From positions 131,715-195,714 of the forward strand of contig CALKEU010000005.1 of NCBI GenBank assembly GCA_938084565.1: DNA of 64,000 nucleotides, in the 5' to 3' direction. A program made the translations under genes and the position numbers. Each line of letters begins with the position of its first letter. Within the stretch, counting starts at the first letter, position 1. The DNA is from Candidatus Kapaibacterium sp. (GTDB lineage Bacteria; Bacteroidota; Ignavibacteria; Kapaibacteriales; HRBIN21). The notes beneath the pieces were generated by a model, which was given only the letters and a program-made list of their open reading frames with translations, did no database searches and was not told where the DNA came from. This document shows, in pieces, positions 35,683 through 44,056 of this stretch.

Positions 35683-36959
35683 CGCAGCTGGCGATATCGC
35701 AGGCGGTACTTTTCGGCCAGCCGGCGATGGCGGTTGTTGAGATCAACGGCGCGCCCTTGGATAAAGGCGTACTCGACCCGGTTAGTGCGCACATCGAATG
35801 GGTCGCCGGTGCACACGATGAGGGTGGCTTCTTTCCCAACTTCGAGCGAGCCAACGCGATCGGCTATACCGAGTATCTCAGCAGGCCAGAGCGTGACCGA
35901 GCGCAGAGCAGCCTCTGGGGATAGCCCATAGGCACGCGCCGTACCAACATGGAAGGGGAGATTGCGCTGCGGCCATGTGTGATCTTCCGCAATAGCAAAG
36001 CGAATGCCTGCTGCCTCTAAGAGAGCAGGGAGCCGATACGCAATGTCGATAGGCTCTTCAGCCCGTCGGGGCAGCCGATGGAGGCGGCGGAGAATGACAG
36101 AAGCTCCGCTTGCGCGAATGTCTTCCAAACACCGCCAGGCATCAGCCGCGCCTACCAACACCAGGCGGAGCCCAAAGTGGCGGGCAAAGCGAAGAGCTTC
36201 CAGAATTTGCTGGTATTCATCCGCCAGCACGAAGACGGGCAGAGAGTCGGCAAACACAGCCCGCATCGCCTCGAAGCGCAGATCGCGTTCGCGGAGGATC
36301 CCCGCCGCCGCTGCGTGCCAGTAGGCACGCGCTTGCTCGAAGAAGTTATAGAGAGCTTGCAATCGCTCCTCTCGCTCCCGCTGCCGCTCCTCGCCTGTAC
36401 GACGGTCCTGTCTCGAGTAGCTCCAGCTCAGAGAAGGGAAGGAGACCACAACACCGGCAATCCTGCGCAGTGTGGCCTCTTCAACATTCCAGCCATCAAG
36501 GTAGAGCACGGAACTCCGTCCACTTACCAGTCCGCCTAAGGGCACAACATGGGCAATGAGAACCCCATTGGCCCGAACGGTAGGGAGGATTTCACTTTCG
36601 ACATTGTACGCCGTAGCGGCGACTACATTAGGGTTGAAATCCCCCACTTCGGCAGCATCGCGCGTGGCCCGTACGGCATCGATTTCAATGAGCCCCAGTT
36701 GTGAAAACGCTGTCACAAAGGCTGGGTAGATGTGTTTGCCCGTACAATCGATCCGTTGCGCCGTCGGTGGAATGGCCACATTCGTCCCGATAGCGGTAAT
36801 CCGCCCCCTGTCGAATACGAGGGTTCCACCCTCAATGACACCGTGTGTGACGGTATGAATCGTGGCATTGAGCAGCGCTATGGGCTGCTTCTGGGGAGCT
36901 CCTGGAATCTGGGCTCGTAGCAGGCAAACAGTCAGTGCAGCGAGGATGGCCTGTACCAT
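35679..36959 (-). CDS. Exported amidohydrolase-superfamily protein lacking the HxH metal motif
   Basis: 426 residues with a signal peptide (VQAILAALTVCLLRAQ) and the architecture of imidazolonepropionase-type amidohydrolases: N-terminal beta sandwich (LLNATIHTVTHGVIEGGTLV), barrel, and the C-terminal SLEVGKEATLIVCTGDPFD. Where active enzymes read PGFIDxHTH, this one reads YPAFVTAFSQLG (about 78-89), so both histidines of the metal site are missing; some later positions (AIAEDHTW) retain polar residues. I infer a non-classical or non-catalytic member of a Bacteroidota periplasmic group. The ATG at 36959 opens the signal peptide. Confidence 0.8.
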   Translation of the reverse strand: MVQAILAALTVCLLRAQIPGAPQKQPIALLNATIHTVTHGVIEGGTLVFDRGRITAIGTNVAIPPTAQRIDCTGKHIYPAFVTAFSQLGLIEIDAVRATRDAAEVGDFNPNVVAATAYNVESEILPTVRANGVLIAHVVPLGGLVSGRSSVLYLDGWNVEEATLRRIAGVVVSFPSLSWSYSRQDRRTGEERQREREERLQALYNFFEQARAYWHAAAAGILRERDLRFEAMRAVFADSLPVFVLADEYQQILEALRFARHFGLRLVLVGAADAWRCLEDIRASGASVILRRLHRLPRRAEEPIDIAYRLPALLEAAGIRFAIAEDHTWPQRNLPFHVGTARAYGLSPEAALRSVTLWPAEILGIADRVGSLEVGKEATLIVCTGDPFDVRTNRVEYAFIQGRAVDLNNRHRRLAEKYRLRYRQLR

Positions 36960-37037
36960 TGCTTTCGACGGGCAGTTGTACACCGTGTGGGTGTGTTGAC
37001 GCACGGCCGTAGAGAGCAGTGCGGTGACCTCGGCCCT

Positions 37038-37078
37038 AAAAAGTAGGATACCCCTCAGTAGTTGGCTACCGAGGGGTA
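37038..37078 (-). terminator. Terminator-like hairpin in the leader of the amidohydrolase operon
   Basis: On the minus strand 37078-37066 pairs with 37061-37049: thirteen base pairs including one G-U wobble, loop CCAA. Six bases later comes TTTTT (37042-37038). On the plus strand the wobble becomes an A-C mismatch and there is no T tract, so the element belongs to the minus strand. Lying between a promoter and the gene, it could attenuate transcription or end a short RNA. Confidence 0.55.
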
Positions 37079-37116
37079 CTCCCCTTCCCACCTTTCACCA
37101 CCACAAAGGAGGCCAT
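37066..37116 (-). CDS. Candidate 16-residue leader peptide
   Basis: A short frame, MASFVVVKGGKGSTPR, begins 13 bases after the end of the TAATTTTG promoter element and stops at a TAG inside the loop-proximal part of the terminator-like hairpin. Ribosomes on this frame would disrupt the hairpin, the geometry of translational attenuation. It has no obvious run of one regulatory codon (three Val, three Gly, two Lys). It may also be chance; there is no homology support. Confidence 0.3.
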   Translation of the reverse strand: MASFVVVKGGKGSTPR

Positions 37117-37128
37117 TAGGAGGCAGTG

Positions 37129-37136
37129 CAAAATTA
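37129..37136 (-). promoter_or_regulatory. -7 promoter element TAATTTTG for the amidohydrolase leader
   Basis: Exact TAnnTTTG element on the minus strand followed by CAC. It would start a transcript near 37122 with a leader of about 160 nt before the amidohydrolase ATG, much longer than at most other promoters here. Confidence 0.6.
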
Positions 37137-37195
37137 CACACTTTCGACCAACCTGTCAAGAGGGCAATCCCCGTGTGCTGATGGCTTGCACAGAG

Positions 37196-37203
37196 TAGTT
37201 TTG
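37196..37203 (+). promoter_or_regulatory. -7 promoter element TAGTTTTG for the ffh operon
   Basis: Exact TAnnTTTG element followed by CAGG, 25 bases before the ffh ATG. It is divergent from the amidohydrolase leader promoter 60 bases away. Confidence 0.6.
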
Positions 37204-37228
37204 CAGGTTCATCGGAGGTTGCGGGAAA

Positions 37229-38533
37229 ATGTTTGAACATCTGAGCGAGCGGTTGCAGGCTGTCCTGCGGCGGCTGCGGGGAGTGCGGACCCTGACAGCT
37301 GAGGAACTAGAGGAACCCCTCCGAGAGTTGCGGAGGAGTCTCCTGGAGGCTGACGTCTATAGTGGCTTGGTACGGGATTTCCTAGAGCGCCTGCGTGCGA
37401 AGGCCCTAGGGACTTCTTTACCGCCGATGCTCCTTCCAGAGCAGTTCCTGAGGAAGCTGCTCTACGAAGAGCTCGTGGAGCTACTGGGGAAGCAGTGGGT
37501 ACCGCTGCGCATAGCACCAAGACCGCCCACGCGGATTCTACTCGTTGGCCTGCATGGGGTAGGTAAGACGACGACGGCGGCCAAGCTAGCTCTCTACTTG
37601 CGGCAGCGTGGGCGTCATCCTCTCTTGACCTCTTGCGATATGCGCCGTCCGGCGGCGCGGGAGCAGCTGCAACAGCTGGCCGAACAGATTGGGGTTGCTT
37701 TCTTCCGCGGGGATGAAGGCTCCTCGCCTGAGGCTCTGCTTGGAGCTGCGCTGCGGCATGCTCGGCTGTCGGCACGTGATATCCTCATCGTCGATACAGC
37801 CGGGCGCTTTTCCATTGATGCCGAGCTTATGGCAGAGCTCCGCCATCTGCGGAGTATACTGCAGCCGGAGGAAGTTCTCCTGGTGGCCGATGCCATGGGC
37901 GGCCAGGATGTGCTCCCAACGGCTCGGGCCTTTCACGAATCGATTGGCATCACGGGGATTGTTCTCACAAAGCTCGATGGTGATGCCCGCGGCGGGGCTG
38001 CGCTCTCGCTCCGTGCCGCTACGGGAGTCCCCATTAAGTTTGTCGGCGTCGGTGAACGGCCAGAGGCCTTGGAACCCTTCCATCCTGACCGGCTGGTCTC
38101 CCGTATCCTTGGTATGGGGGATGTAGCCACGCTGGTTGAACGCTTCCAACAGGCCGGTGCGGCTGTTGCCCAGCCTCAAGGGGCGGAAGAGGCCAATTTC
38201 GAAACCTTGCTGCAATACCTCCGTTCGATCCGTTCCATGGGCTCACTCTCCGAACTGGTAGCCCTGTTGCCAGGGATTCCCCCATGGATGCGAACGGCGC
38301 AGCTGGATCCGAAAGCACTCATCCGGGCTGAGGCTATCATTCTCTCCATGACCCCCGAGGAGCGACGCTCGCCACAGCTTCTCAATGCCTCGCGCCGGCG
38401 CCGCATTGCTCGTGGCAGCGGCACAACGGTTCAGGAGGTCAATCGTCTTGTTGCGCAGCTCCAACAGATGCAAAAGATTCTACAGCAGTGGAAGCGAAAA
38501 GGGCTTCCGGTGCGTTTTGGCTTCAAAGGGTAG
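37229..38533 (+). CDS. ffh: Signal recognition particle protein Ffh (SRP54)
   Basis: GTPase that binds signal sequences and SRP RNA and targets nascent membrane proteins to FtsY. The 434 residues contain the N domain, G1 GLHGVGKTTTAAKLA (107 onward), CDMRRPAA, DTAGRFS, TKLDGDARGG, the GMGDV linker and the M domain with RRRRIARGSG. It is slightly short at the C-terminus. It leads the plus-strand run rpsP, rlmB, M61 peptidase and TPR lipoprotein. The 4.5S RNA gene is not recognisable in the window. Confidence 0.96.
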   Translation: MFEHLSERLQAVLRRLRGVRTLTAEELEEPLRELRRSLLEADVYSGLVRDFLERLRAKALGTSLPPMLLPEQFLRKLLYEELVELLGKQWVPLRIAPRPPTRILLVGLHGVGKTTTAAKLALYLRQRGRHPLLTSCDMRRPAAREQLQQLAEQIGVAFFRGDEGSSPEALLGAALRHARLSARDILIVDTAGRFSIDAELMAELRHLRSILQPEEVLLVADAMGGQDVLPTARAFHESIGITGIVLTKLDGDARGGAALSLRAATGVPIKFVGVGERPEALEPFHPDRLVSRILGMGDVATLVERFQQAGAAVAQPQGAEEANFETLLQYLRSIRSMGSLSELVALLPGIPPWMRTAQLDPKALIRAEAIILSMTPEERRSPQLLNASRRRRIARGSGTTVQEVNRLVAQLQQMQKILQQWKRKGLPVRFGFKG

Positions 38534-38555
38534 GTGCCACAACGACTTGGCTGAG

Positions 38556-38951
38556 ATGGTTAAGCTGCGTCTCCGTCGCCGTGGGCGACGCAATTATGCC
38601 TTCTACGACATCGTAGCCGCCGATAGCCGCGCCCCGCGCGATGGGCGCTTCATCGAACGCATTGGCTACTACGATCCGAACACATCGCCCTCGACAATTG
38701 TCATCAATCCGGAGCGGGCGCTCTACTGGCTCGAGGTTGGTGCTCGTCCGACGCACATCGTACGGCTGCTGCTCAGCTACGAGGGGATTCTGCTGCGACG
38801 TCGCCTGCTCAAGGCCGGGCTGCCAGCCGAGGAAATTGAACGCCGAGTCGCTGAGCACAAAGAACGCGTTCGTCAGCGCTACCTCCGGCTGACGGCGCGC
38901 CGTCGGCAGCGTAAAGCCCGGGTAGCAGCTGAGCCAGCCTCTGCATCGTAA
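38556..38951 (+). CDS. rpsP: 30S ribosomal protein S16
   Basis: Small-subunit assembly protein. The 131 residues begin VKLRLRRRGRRNYAFYDIVAADSRAPRDGRFIE, the full S16 signature, followed by the YYDP and NPERALYWLEVGA segments and a basic C-terminal extension of about 45 residues, longer than the common 80-90-residue form but usual in Bacteroidota relatives. It follows ffh by 22 bases, as in many bacteria, but rimM, trmD and rplS do not follow. Confidence 0.96.
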   Translation: MVKLRLRRRGRRNYAFYDIVAADSRAPRDGRFIERIGYYDPNTSPSTIVINPERALYWLEVGARPTHIVRLLLSYEGILLRRRLLKAGLPAEEIERRVAEHKERVRQRYLRLTARRRQRKARVAAEPASAS

Positions 38952-38954
38952 GCT

Positions 38955-39752
38955 ATGGTGGAGGCCGGGACATATTTGTATGGCCATCGCTCAGTGGAGG
39001 AGGCTCTGCGGCAAGGCATTCCTGTGCAGAAGCTCTACGTGCTCTATGGGAGTGCAGCTGAACGCAGATGGCGCAATCGAGCCCGGCACGCTGGTATCCC
39101 TTGTACGGTGCTCGACCGTCAGCGCTTTGGGACATGTGCCCGCGCTGCTGGCATAGAGCCTCAGGACACCCAAGGAGTGCTCGCTTTGACCTTCCCCATC
39201 CCTGTCAGAGGGCTGGAGGAGCTCGGAAGGCTTCCCTCCGAAGGGGAGATTGGGCTACTGGTTGCGCTGGATGGTATTGAAGATCCGCAGAACTTAGGTG
39301 CCATTGCTCGGAGTGCTCGGGCTGCAGGGGCTCATGGCCTCTTGCTGCCACGCCATCGGGGGGCACCAATTACTCCCGCAGCTCTCAAAGCCTCAGCCGG
39401 AGCCCTCCTGACCCTCCCAGTTGCCGTGGTTGCCAACCTCGCGACAGCTCTCCGCACCCTGCAGCAGTGGGGGTGGTGGATTCTGGGGACAGCTCCTGAT
39501 GGGGACCACCTCTACTGGGAGGAGTTGTACGACCGGCCAGTCGTACTGGTCATTGGGAATGAGCATCGAGGGATGAGGCCGACGCTGCGGGCCTGCTGTG
39601 ACCTTATCCTGCGTATTCCCCTCCATGGAGACGTGGAGTCGCTCAATGCTGCTGCAGCAGCTGCAGTGATCCTCTTCGAGATTCAACGCCAGCTCTGCTT
39701 CAGACGGCGCCTCTCTCTTCCCACAGCTAAGGGAGACAATGTACCGGGTTGA
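38955..39752 (+). CDS. rlmB: 23S rRNA guanosine-2251 2'-O-methyltransferase-like (SpoU/TrmH family)
   Basis: A SPOUT (knotted) methyltransferase of 265 residues. It has a substrate-binding N-terminal domain (GHRSVEEALRQG), then the SpoU motifs DGIEDPQNLGAIARSA, VIGNEHRGM and IPLHGDVESLNAAAAAAVILFE. Proteins of this length and architecture are RlmB-like and methylate G2251 of 23S rRNA, though tRNA methyltransferases of the family look similar. It starts three bases after rpsP and overlaps the M61 peptidase start by 14 bases. Confidence 0.88.
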   Translation: MVEAGTYLYGHRSVEEALRQGIPVQKLYVLYGSAAERRWRNRARHAGIPCTVLDRQRFGTCARAAGIEPQDTQGVLALTFPIPVRGLEELGRLPSEGEIGLLVALDGIEDPQNLGAIARSARAAGAHGLLLPRHRGAPITPAALKASAGALLTLPVAVVANLATALRTLQQWGWWILGTAPDGDHLYWEELYDRPVVLVIGNEHRGMRPTLRACCDLILRIPLHGDVESLNAAAAAAVILFEIQRQLCFRRRLSLPTAKGDNVPG

Positions 39753-41628
39753 TCAGCGCGATGCTGAGCTCTTCGGCATAGCAGCTGACATCTGCTATGT
39801 CCTCTCCTTCGAGCGGGCTGAGCGCCACTTGCTGGATATTCGCATGGAAGTGGCTACCCGTGGGGCGCCATGGCTGGAGTTCGTTCTCCCTGCATGGACC
39901 CCCGGGAGTTACAAGATCCGTGACTTTTCCACCAACTTTACGCTCGAAGGGGTGCTCGACGAGCGCGGACGCCCGCTCGAGGTAGAGTGGCGTGCCAAGA
40001 ACCGCTTCCGCGTCAGCTGTGAGCAGGCTCAGACTGTGTACCTGAAGGCGGTCTATTTTGGCAACGAACGCTCTGTCCGGACCACACACGTGAATCGGTG
40101 GTACGCCTTTGTTCTGCCCTCAAATTGCTTGCCCTACGTGGAAGGGCGTCAGGATGAGCCCCACCTTGTCATCGTCGATTTTGATCCCTCCCGGTGGCCG
40201 CGGCTGACCACCTCGCTCTCAGCAGTTGACCATGGGTTCCCACCGCGCCTGGGGGCTCTTACCTACGACATCTTGGCCGATTCCCCTATCCAGGTTGGGT
40301 CCCATCGGGTATACGCCTTCTCGGTTAAGGGGCGTCTCCATGAGGTAGCGCTCCTCAGCACGGAGCCGGTCGATGAGGAATGGATTGTGGCCTGCGCAGA
40401 GCGCGTCGTTCGGGTTGTTGGGGCATTCTGGGGAGGAGAATTGCCTTACGACCGATATGTCTTCATCTTCCATCTTCTGCCAGGTTCTGTGGGGGGGTTG
40501 GAGCATGCACGATCGCAAGTGATCAGTGTAGAACCATCAACGTTGCGGGAGCTGAGCGGGACGCACCGCTTTCTGCGCTTGCTCTGTCACGAGTTCTTCC
40601 ACGTCTGGAACGGCAAATGGATACGCCCGGCGGGATTCGGACCCTTCGATTACAGCCGTGAATGCTACACGCCTCTGCTCTGGTTCGTAGAAGGGGTGAC
40701 AAGCTACTACGAGATCCTCTTCCCGTACTGGTGTGGGTACTTCACGCAGCGGGAGTTGCTGGTGCACTTGGGGTTTGAAATCGAGCGGCTTGCCCATGTC
40801 CCGGGCCGTTTCTTTCTCTCGACGCGCGATAGTAGCCTCTTGGCCTGGGTCAAACTGTACGGCCAGAGCCCCGATGGTCCTAACCGCTTTCCGTCATACT
40901 ACCTCAAGGGAGCGCTGATAGCCTGGTTGCTGGATCTCTGGATTCTCAAGCAGACTCAAGGTCAGAAGCGATTACAAGATGGGCTGCGCGAGCTCTGGCG
41001 TTGGGTACAGCGCTCGCCAGAGCGCGGAGTAACCGAGGATGAGCTCATAGCAGCCTTAGAGGCGGGCACCGGGGTAGAGGTGCGGGAGCCCTTAATGGAG
41101 TGGTTGACAGACCGCGGCGAGCTGCCTTACGAAGAGCTGTTGCCTACTGTCGGGCTGAAGCTGCAGTGGGTCAAGGCTGCTGATCCAGAGCGCTTGCTCG
41201 GCGAGTTCAGTGTCTTGGGTCGTATCCCGGCCTCTCGGTTTACAGGGATTTCGCTCCGGCACGATCACAGAGGGCTCTGGGTTGAGGCGGTCGAGGAATT
41301 CTCCCCCGGTGCGCTGGCCGGTATTGCGGTCGGGGATGAGATTGTGGCCGTCAACGGTGTGCGGGTCCATACGACAGCACAGTGGGATGCCTTTGTGGGG
41401 ATGGCCGAAGGCCCCCTCGAGATTGTAGCCGCCAGCGATGGAAAGCTCTATACGACGCGTCTTCTCCCGCAGCCCTACCGTCGGGCTCAGCTCTGCGTGG
41501 ATGCAACCGATGAGGCGCAGCCACCTCTCCTCAAACGCTGGCTGCGTGAGCCAATCCCAGCTTGGGATCAGGATGGTGTGCCCGTGAGCATATGGTCGCC
41601 ATGGGATATCGAGTTGCGCTCCCTCTGA
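39739..41628 (+). CDS. M61-family (glycyl aminopeptidase-like) metallopeptidase with PDZ domain
   Basis: A 629-residue zinc peptidase. The N-terminal beta domain (WTPGSYKIRDFS) is followed by a catalytic domain with HEFFHVWNGKWIRP (His about 284 and 288) and the third ligand in WFVEGVTSYYE (Glu about 318), then a PDZ domain (about 505-590; GALAGIAVGDEIVAVNG). M61 enzymes cleave N-terminal glycine or alanine. No signal peptide is visible, so a cytosolic role is likely. The start overlaps rlmB by 14 bases. Confidence 0.9.
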   Translation: MYRVDQRDAELFGIAADICYVLSFERAERHLLDIRMEVATRGAPWLEFVLPAWTPGSYKIRDFSTNFTLEGVLDERGRPLEVEWRAKNRFRVSCEQAQTVYLKAVYFGNERSVRTTHVNRWYAFVLPSNCLPYVEGRQDEPHLVIVDFDPSRWPRLTTSLSAVDHGFPPRLGALTYDILADSPIQVGSHRVYAFSVKGRLHEVALLSTEPVDEEWIVACAERVVRVVGAFWGGELPYDRYVFIFHLLPGSVGGLEHARSQVISVEPSTLRELSGTHRFLRLLCHEFFHVWNGKWIRPAGFGPFDYSRECYTPLLWFVEGVTSYYEILFPYWCGYFTQRELLVHLGFEIERLAHVPGRFFLSTRDSSLLAWVKLYGQSPDGPNRFPSYYLKGALIAWLLDLWILKQTQGQKRLQDGLRELWRWVQRSPERGVTEDELIAALEAGTGVEVREPLMEWLTDRGELPYEELLPTVGLKLQWVKAADPERLLGEFSVLGRIPASRFTGISLRHDHRGLWVEAVEEFSPGALAGIAVGDEIVAVNGVRVHTTAQWDAFVGMAEGPLEIVAASDGKLYTTRLLPQPYRRAQLCVDATDEAQPPLLKRWLREPIPAWDQDGVPVSIWSPWDIELRSL

Positions 41629-43577
41629 CCCTGAGTGCCTTCTGCCTTGCCGCGTGCCAGCTGTGGTGGAACGCCGAGGCATACTTCAACACCGCCTACA
41701 ACATGCACCGCTTGATGGGGGAGGTGGAGGAGGAATTCAGCTACTACGACGATACGCGGCGCACGCAGCGCCCGCGCCTCCTCGTACCGGATCCCTCTAT
41801 TCTGACCCAGACCCAAGCAGGGGACGTGCTGCCCTTCCTTCGCGAGTTTGTCATCGAGCCGCCGAAGTTGCAGCCTGTGCAGAAGAGGCTGGACTCGATT
41901 CTGCAGAAGGGCTCGAAAATTCTCGCCTTTCGGACGCGCTCGGATTTTGTCGATGATGCTCTCCTGCTCATGGCGCAGGCGTTCTTCTACCGCGGGGAGT
42001 GGCTCCCGGCGCAGATCAAGTGCCAAGAGCTTCTGGAGCTCTTCCCCGATGGCAAGCTAGCCCCCGATGCGCAACTGCTACTGGCTAAAGCCTCCCTGAT
42101 GCAGCGGAAGTATGCCTTAGGGCAGAAGGCCCTCTCTCGGGCTATTGATATTGCCTGGAAGCGGCGCCGTTACGATGTCCTCAGCGAAGCTTTCCGCTTC
42201 CAAGCAGAGTTAGCGCTCAGCCATGGGGAGCTCGAAGCCGCTCTCCGACCCTACCGGCAGGCGGTGCTGCTTGCTCCGGATGGAGAGCTACGGGCCCGAT
42301 GGCAGTGGGAGGTGGGGGCCATCTACTACCGCGCCGGGCGCTTCGAAGAGGCAGCCGCTGCCTTTGCTGAGGTTGGGCGCTATCGGCCGACTCTTGTGGT
42401 CGAGTATGAGGCCCAGCTCTATCGGGCAGCTTCCTTGGCTCGGAGTGGGCGCTTCCGCGAAGCGGAAGCACTCCTGATGGAGCTCAAACGACGGCGGCGC
42501 TATGAACAATGGCTGAGTTATACGCTGGCTCAAGAGCTAGCCCTGCGGCGGATGATGGGAGCTGCTGAGGATAGCCTCCGCCGTCTCGAGCGTCAGGCAG
42601 ATTCAGTGCTGTCAGGCAATCCCGCCCTCCTGGCGGTGCAGTATGAGTACGCTCTTCAGCTGCTCGGCCGTGGGGAGTACCGGCAGGCACAGCGTCTCTT
42701 TGCTCGTGCAGCCGTTGCACGCTCGCCCGTCTTTACTCGAGCGCGCTACTACAGTGAGCTCTTGGCACGTTGGGAACAAGCTACGGCCACGCTCTCGGCG
42801 ATACGTGGGGTTCAGCCACAGTCACTTCCCGATAGCCTCCGAGCTCGCATCAGTGCTGCATACTATGACCTCGGGCGAGTTTACACCCAACTAGGGCGCT
42901 CGGATTCAGCTCGCCTGTTCTATCAGCGCTCTCTCGAAAGTGCCCCCGATACGGGGTTATATCGACCCCGAGCTCTCTTGGCGCTCGCTCTCCATACTCC
43001 TGTTTCGGCTAGTGCGGATTCACTACTTGAGGAACTTGCTGCATGCTGCCCGCAAACTCCTTACGGCCAAGAGGCGCAGCGTCTGTTGGGCTATACACCG
43101 GAGGCAATTATCGATACTGCTGCGGAGCTCTACGAATCTGGTACTCGCCTGTGGCGCATAGGAGAATACGGCTGGGCTCGCCAGCAGTTTCTCCGCATTG
43201 TGCATGAGTTTCCTACATCACCGTATGCGCCACGAGCACTCTATGCCCTCGGCTGGATGTATGAGCACCAGCCTCTACGGCAGCTGGATAGCGCCCTCTT
43301 CTACTACGAACTCCTTCTGCAGCGGTATCCAAGTTCTGAGTATGCCGCCGATATTCGGCTAAGCGTTGTCTATGCTCGCGCCTATCGCGAGGGGGTTGCC
43401 CCTGAAACACTCCTTCGGCACTATGGTACCCCACCGGCTTCTTCTGTTCCGCCTACCCCTTCCTCTCAGCCCATTTTAGAGCCTCCCCCATCCCCCTCCC
43501 CCGTTCTGCCTGATACAGCGCCAACCCCCGGGGGGTCGGAAGAGGCACCAGAAGGAGCTTCGCGGGGCAATCCGTAA
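41592..43577 (+). CDS. TPR-repeat outer-membrane lipoprotein
   Basis: A 661-residue lipoprotein with lipobox CLAAC (Cys about 22), a WWNAEAYFNTAYN segment right after it and many tetratricopeptide-like repeats (for example AQAFFYRGEWLPAQIKCQELLELFP and YDLGRVYTQLGRSDSARLFYQRSLES). The C-terminal 55 residues are proline-rich. Similar TPR lipoproteins in FCB bacteria include the T9SS factor PorW/SprE and BamD-like proteins; I cannot choose between these by eye. The start may be 41592 or 41601, both inside the end of the M61 gene. A hairpin terminator overlaps the stop. Confidence 0.8.
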   Translation: MVAMGYRVALPLTLSAFCLAACQLWWNAEAYFNTAYNMHRLMGEVEEEFSYYDDTRRTQRPRLLVPDPSILTQTQAGDVLPFLREFVIEPPKLQPVQKRLDSILQKGSKILAFRTRSDFVDDALLLMAQAFFYRGEWLPAQIKCQELLELFPDGKLAPDAQLLLAKASLMQRKYALGQKALSRAIDIAWKRRRYDVLSEAFRFQAELALSHGELEAALRPYRQAVLLAPDGELRARWQWEVGAIYYRAGRFEEAAAAFAEVGRYRPTLVVEYEAQLYRAASLARSGRFREAEALLMELKRRRRYEQWLSYTLAQELALRRMMGAAEDSLRRLERQADSVLSGNPALLAVQYEYALQLLGRGEYRQAQRLFARAAVARSPVFTRARYYSELLARWEQATATLSAIRGVQPQSLPDSLRARISAAYYDLGRVYTQLGRSDSARLFYQRSLESAPDTGLYRPRALLALALHTPVSASADSLLEELAACCPQTPYGQEAQRLLGYTPEAIIDTAAELYESGTRLWRIGEYGWARQQFLRIVHEFPTSPYAPRALYALGWMYEHQPLRQLDSALFYYELLLQRYPSSEYAADIRLSVVYARAYREGVAPETLLRHYGTPPASSVPPTPSSQPILEPPPSPSPVLPDTAPTPGGSEEAPEGASRGNP

Positions 43578-43603
43578 CTCGTTGGCAACCAACAAGTTAC
43601 TTT
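43574..43603 (+). terminator. Hairpin terminator after the ffh-TPR lipoprotein operon
   Basis: Inverted repeat GTAACT (43574-43579) with AGTTAC (43595-43600) and inner GTTGG/CCAAC around a CAA loop, with one C-A mismatch, followed by TTTC. The T tract is short. The hairpin begins inside the stop codon of the TPR lipoprotein. Confidence 0.55.
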
Positions 43604-43604
43604 C

Positions 43605-44056
43605 AAACCCGCTACCGACAGATTTCCGTAAATTGCGCTCCCGCATGTGGGCGCGAAGACCGGGCCGTCAGAAGCAGAACGAGTTGTCCGATGGTCGCGG
43701 GTGGCTGTCTGAGAAAGCAGGTAAGGGGAGTGTTTGCTCTCTACAGCGCTAGGGGGACCATTGGCAGACACCAGTTGTGGGAAGCTACAGGCGGACCGTA
43801 TACACAGGGCGTAGACGGCAAGGAGAGCGACAGAGCTTGGAGTCTGGTTTATGCGGCTTCCACGCGTCTTTGGGCGCTTCTCTTCCCTAGAGTTCCGCAC
43901 CGGAGCAGTGTGCGGAGCAATCATGGAACCACCCCCAATTGGCACGCGCAAAAGACGGCTGTGGAAGCTGTAGACCTCGTGTGATTGGGTACCCCGGGCC
44001 TCCTTGCCCGCTGGGTACCCATCACCGGGGCAAGTGAGAACCGCATCGGAGGCAGC
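43605..44056. other. 450-base gene-free region with extensive inverted repeats (candidate structured RNA)
   Basis: No credible protein gene lies here; open frames on either strand lack recognisable domains or ribosome-binding sites. Complementary blocks form a long arm: 43846-43852 with 43970-43976, 43856-43863 with 43961-43968, 43865-43871 with 43951-43957, and 43874-43877 with 43946-43949. Inside it is a 7-bp hairpin (43894-43900 with 43910-43916). Next to it is a second strong hairpin at 43981-44025 (13 pairs with one bulged T, plus an inner 5-bp stem). I could not match it to tmRNA, RNase P RNA or SRP RNA signatures. Orientation is unknown; plus is favoured slightly by the minus-strand terminator at its right end. 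Confidence 0.5.

Noticed and set aside
43466-43951. 161-codon minus-strand frame in the same gap
   Set aside because: It runs into the TPR lipoprotein gene, starts downstream of a strong minus-strand terminator and has no recognisable domain.
43691-43984. 97-codon plus-strand frame in the 43.6-44.0 kb gap
   Set aside because: No domain, no ribosome-binding site, and it crosses the long inverted repeats; structure fits an RNA better than a protein.
43605-44056. tmRNA, RNase P RNA or 4.5S RNA
   Set aside because: Checked by eye for a tRNA-like 3' end, GAGGAAAGTC/ACAGAA...GGCTTAT motifs and the SRP tetraloop; none is convincing on either strand. A covariance-model search would be decisive.
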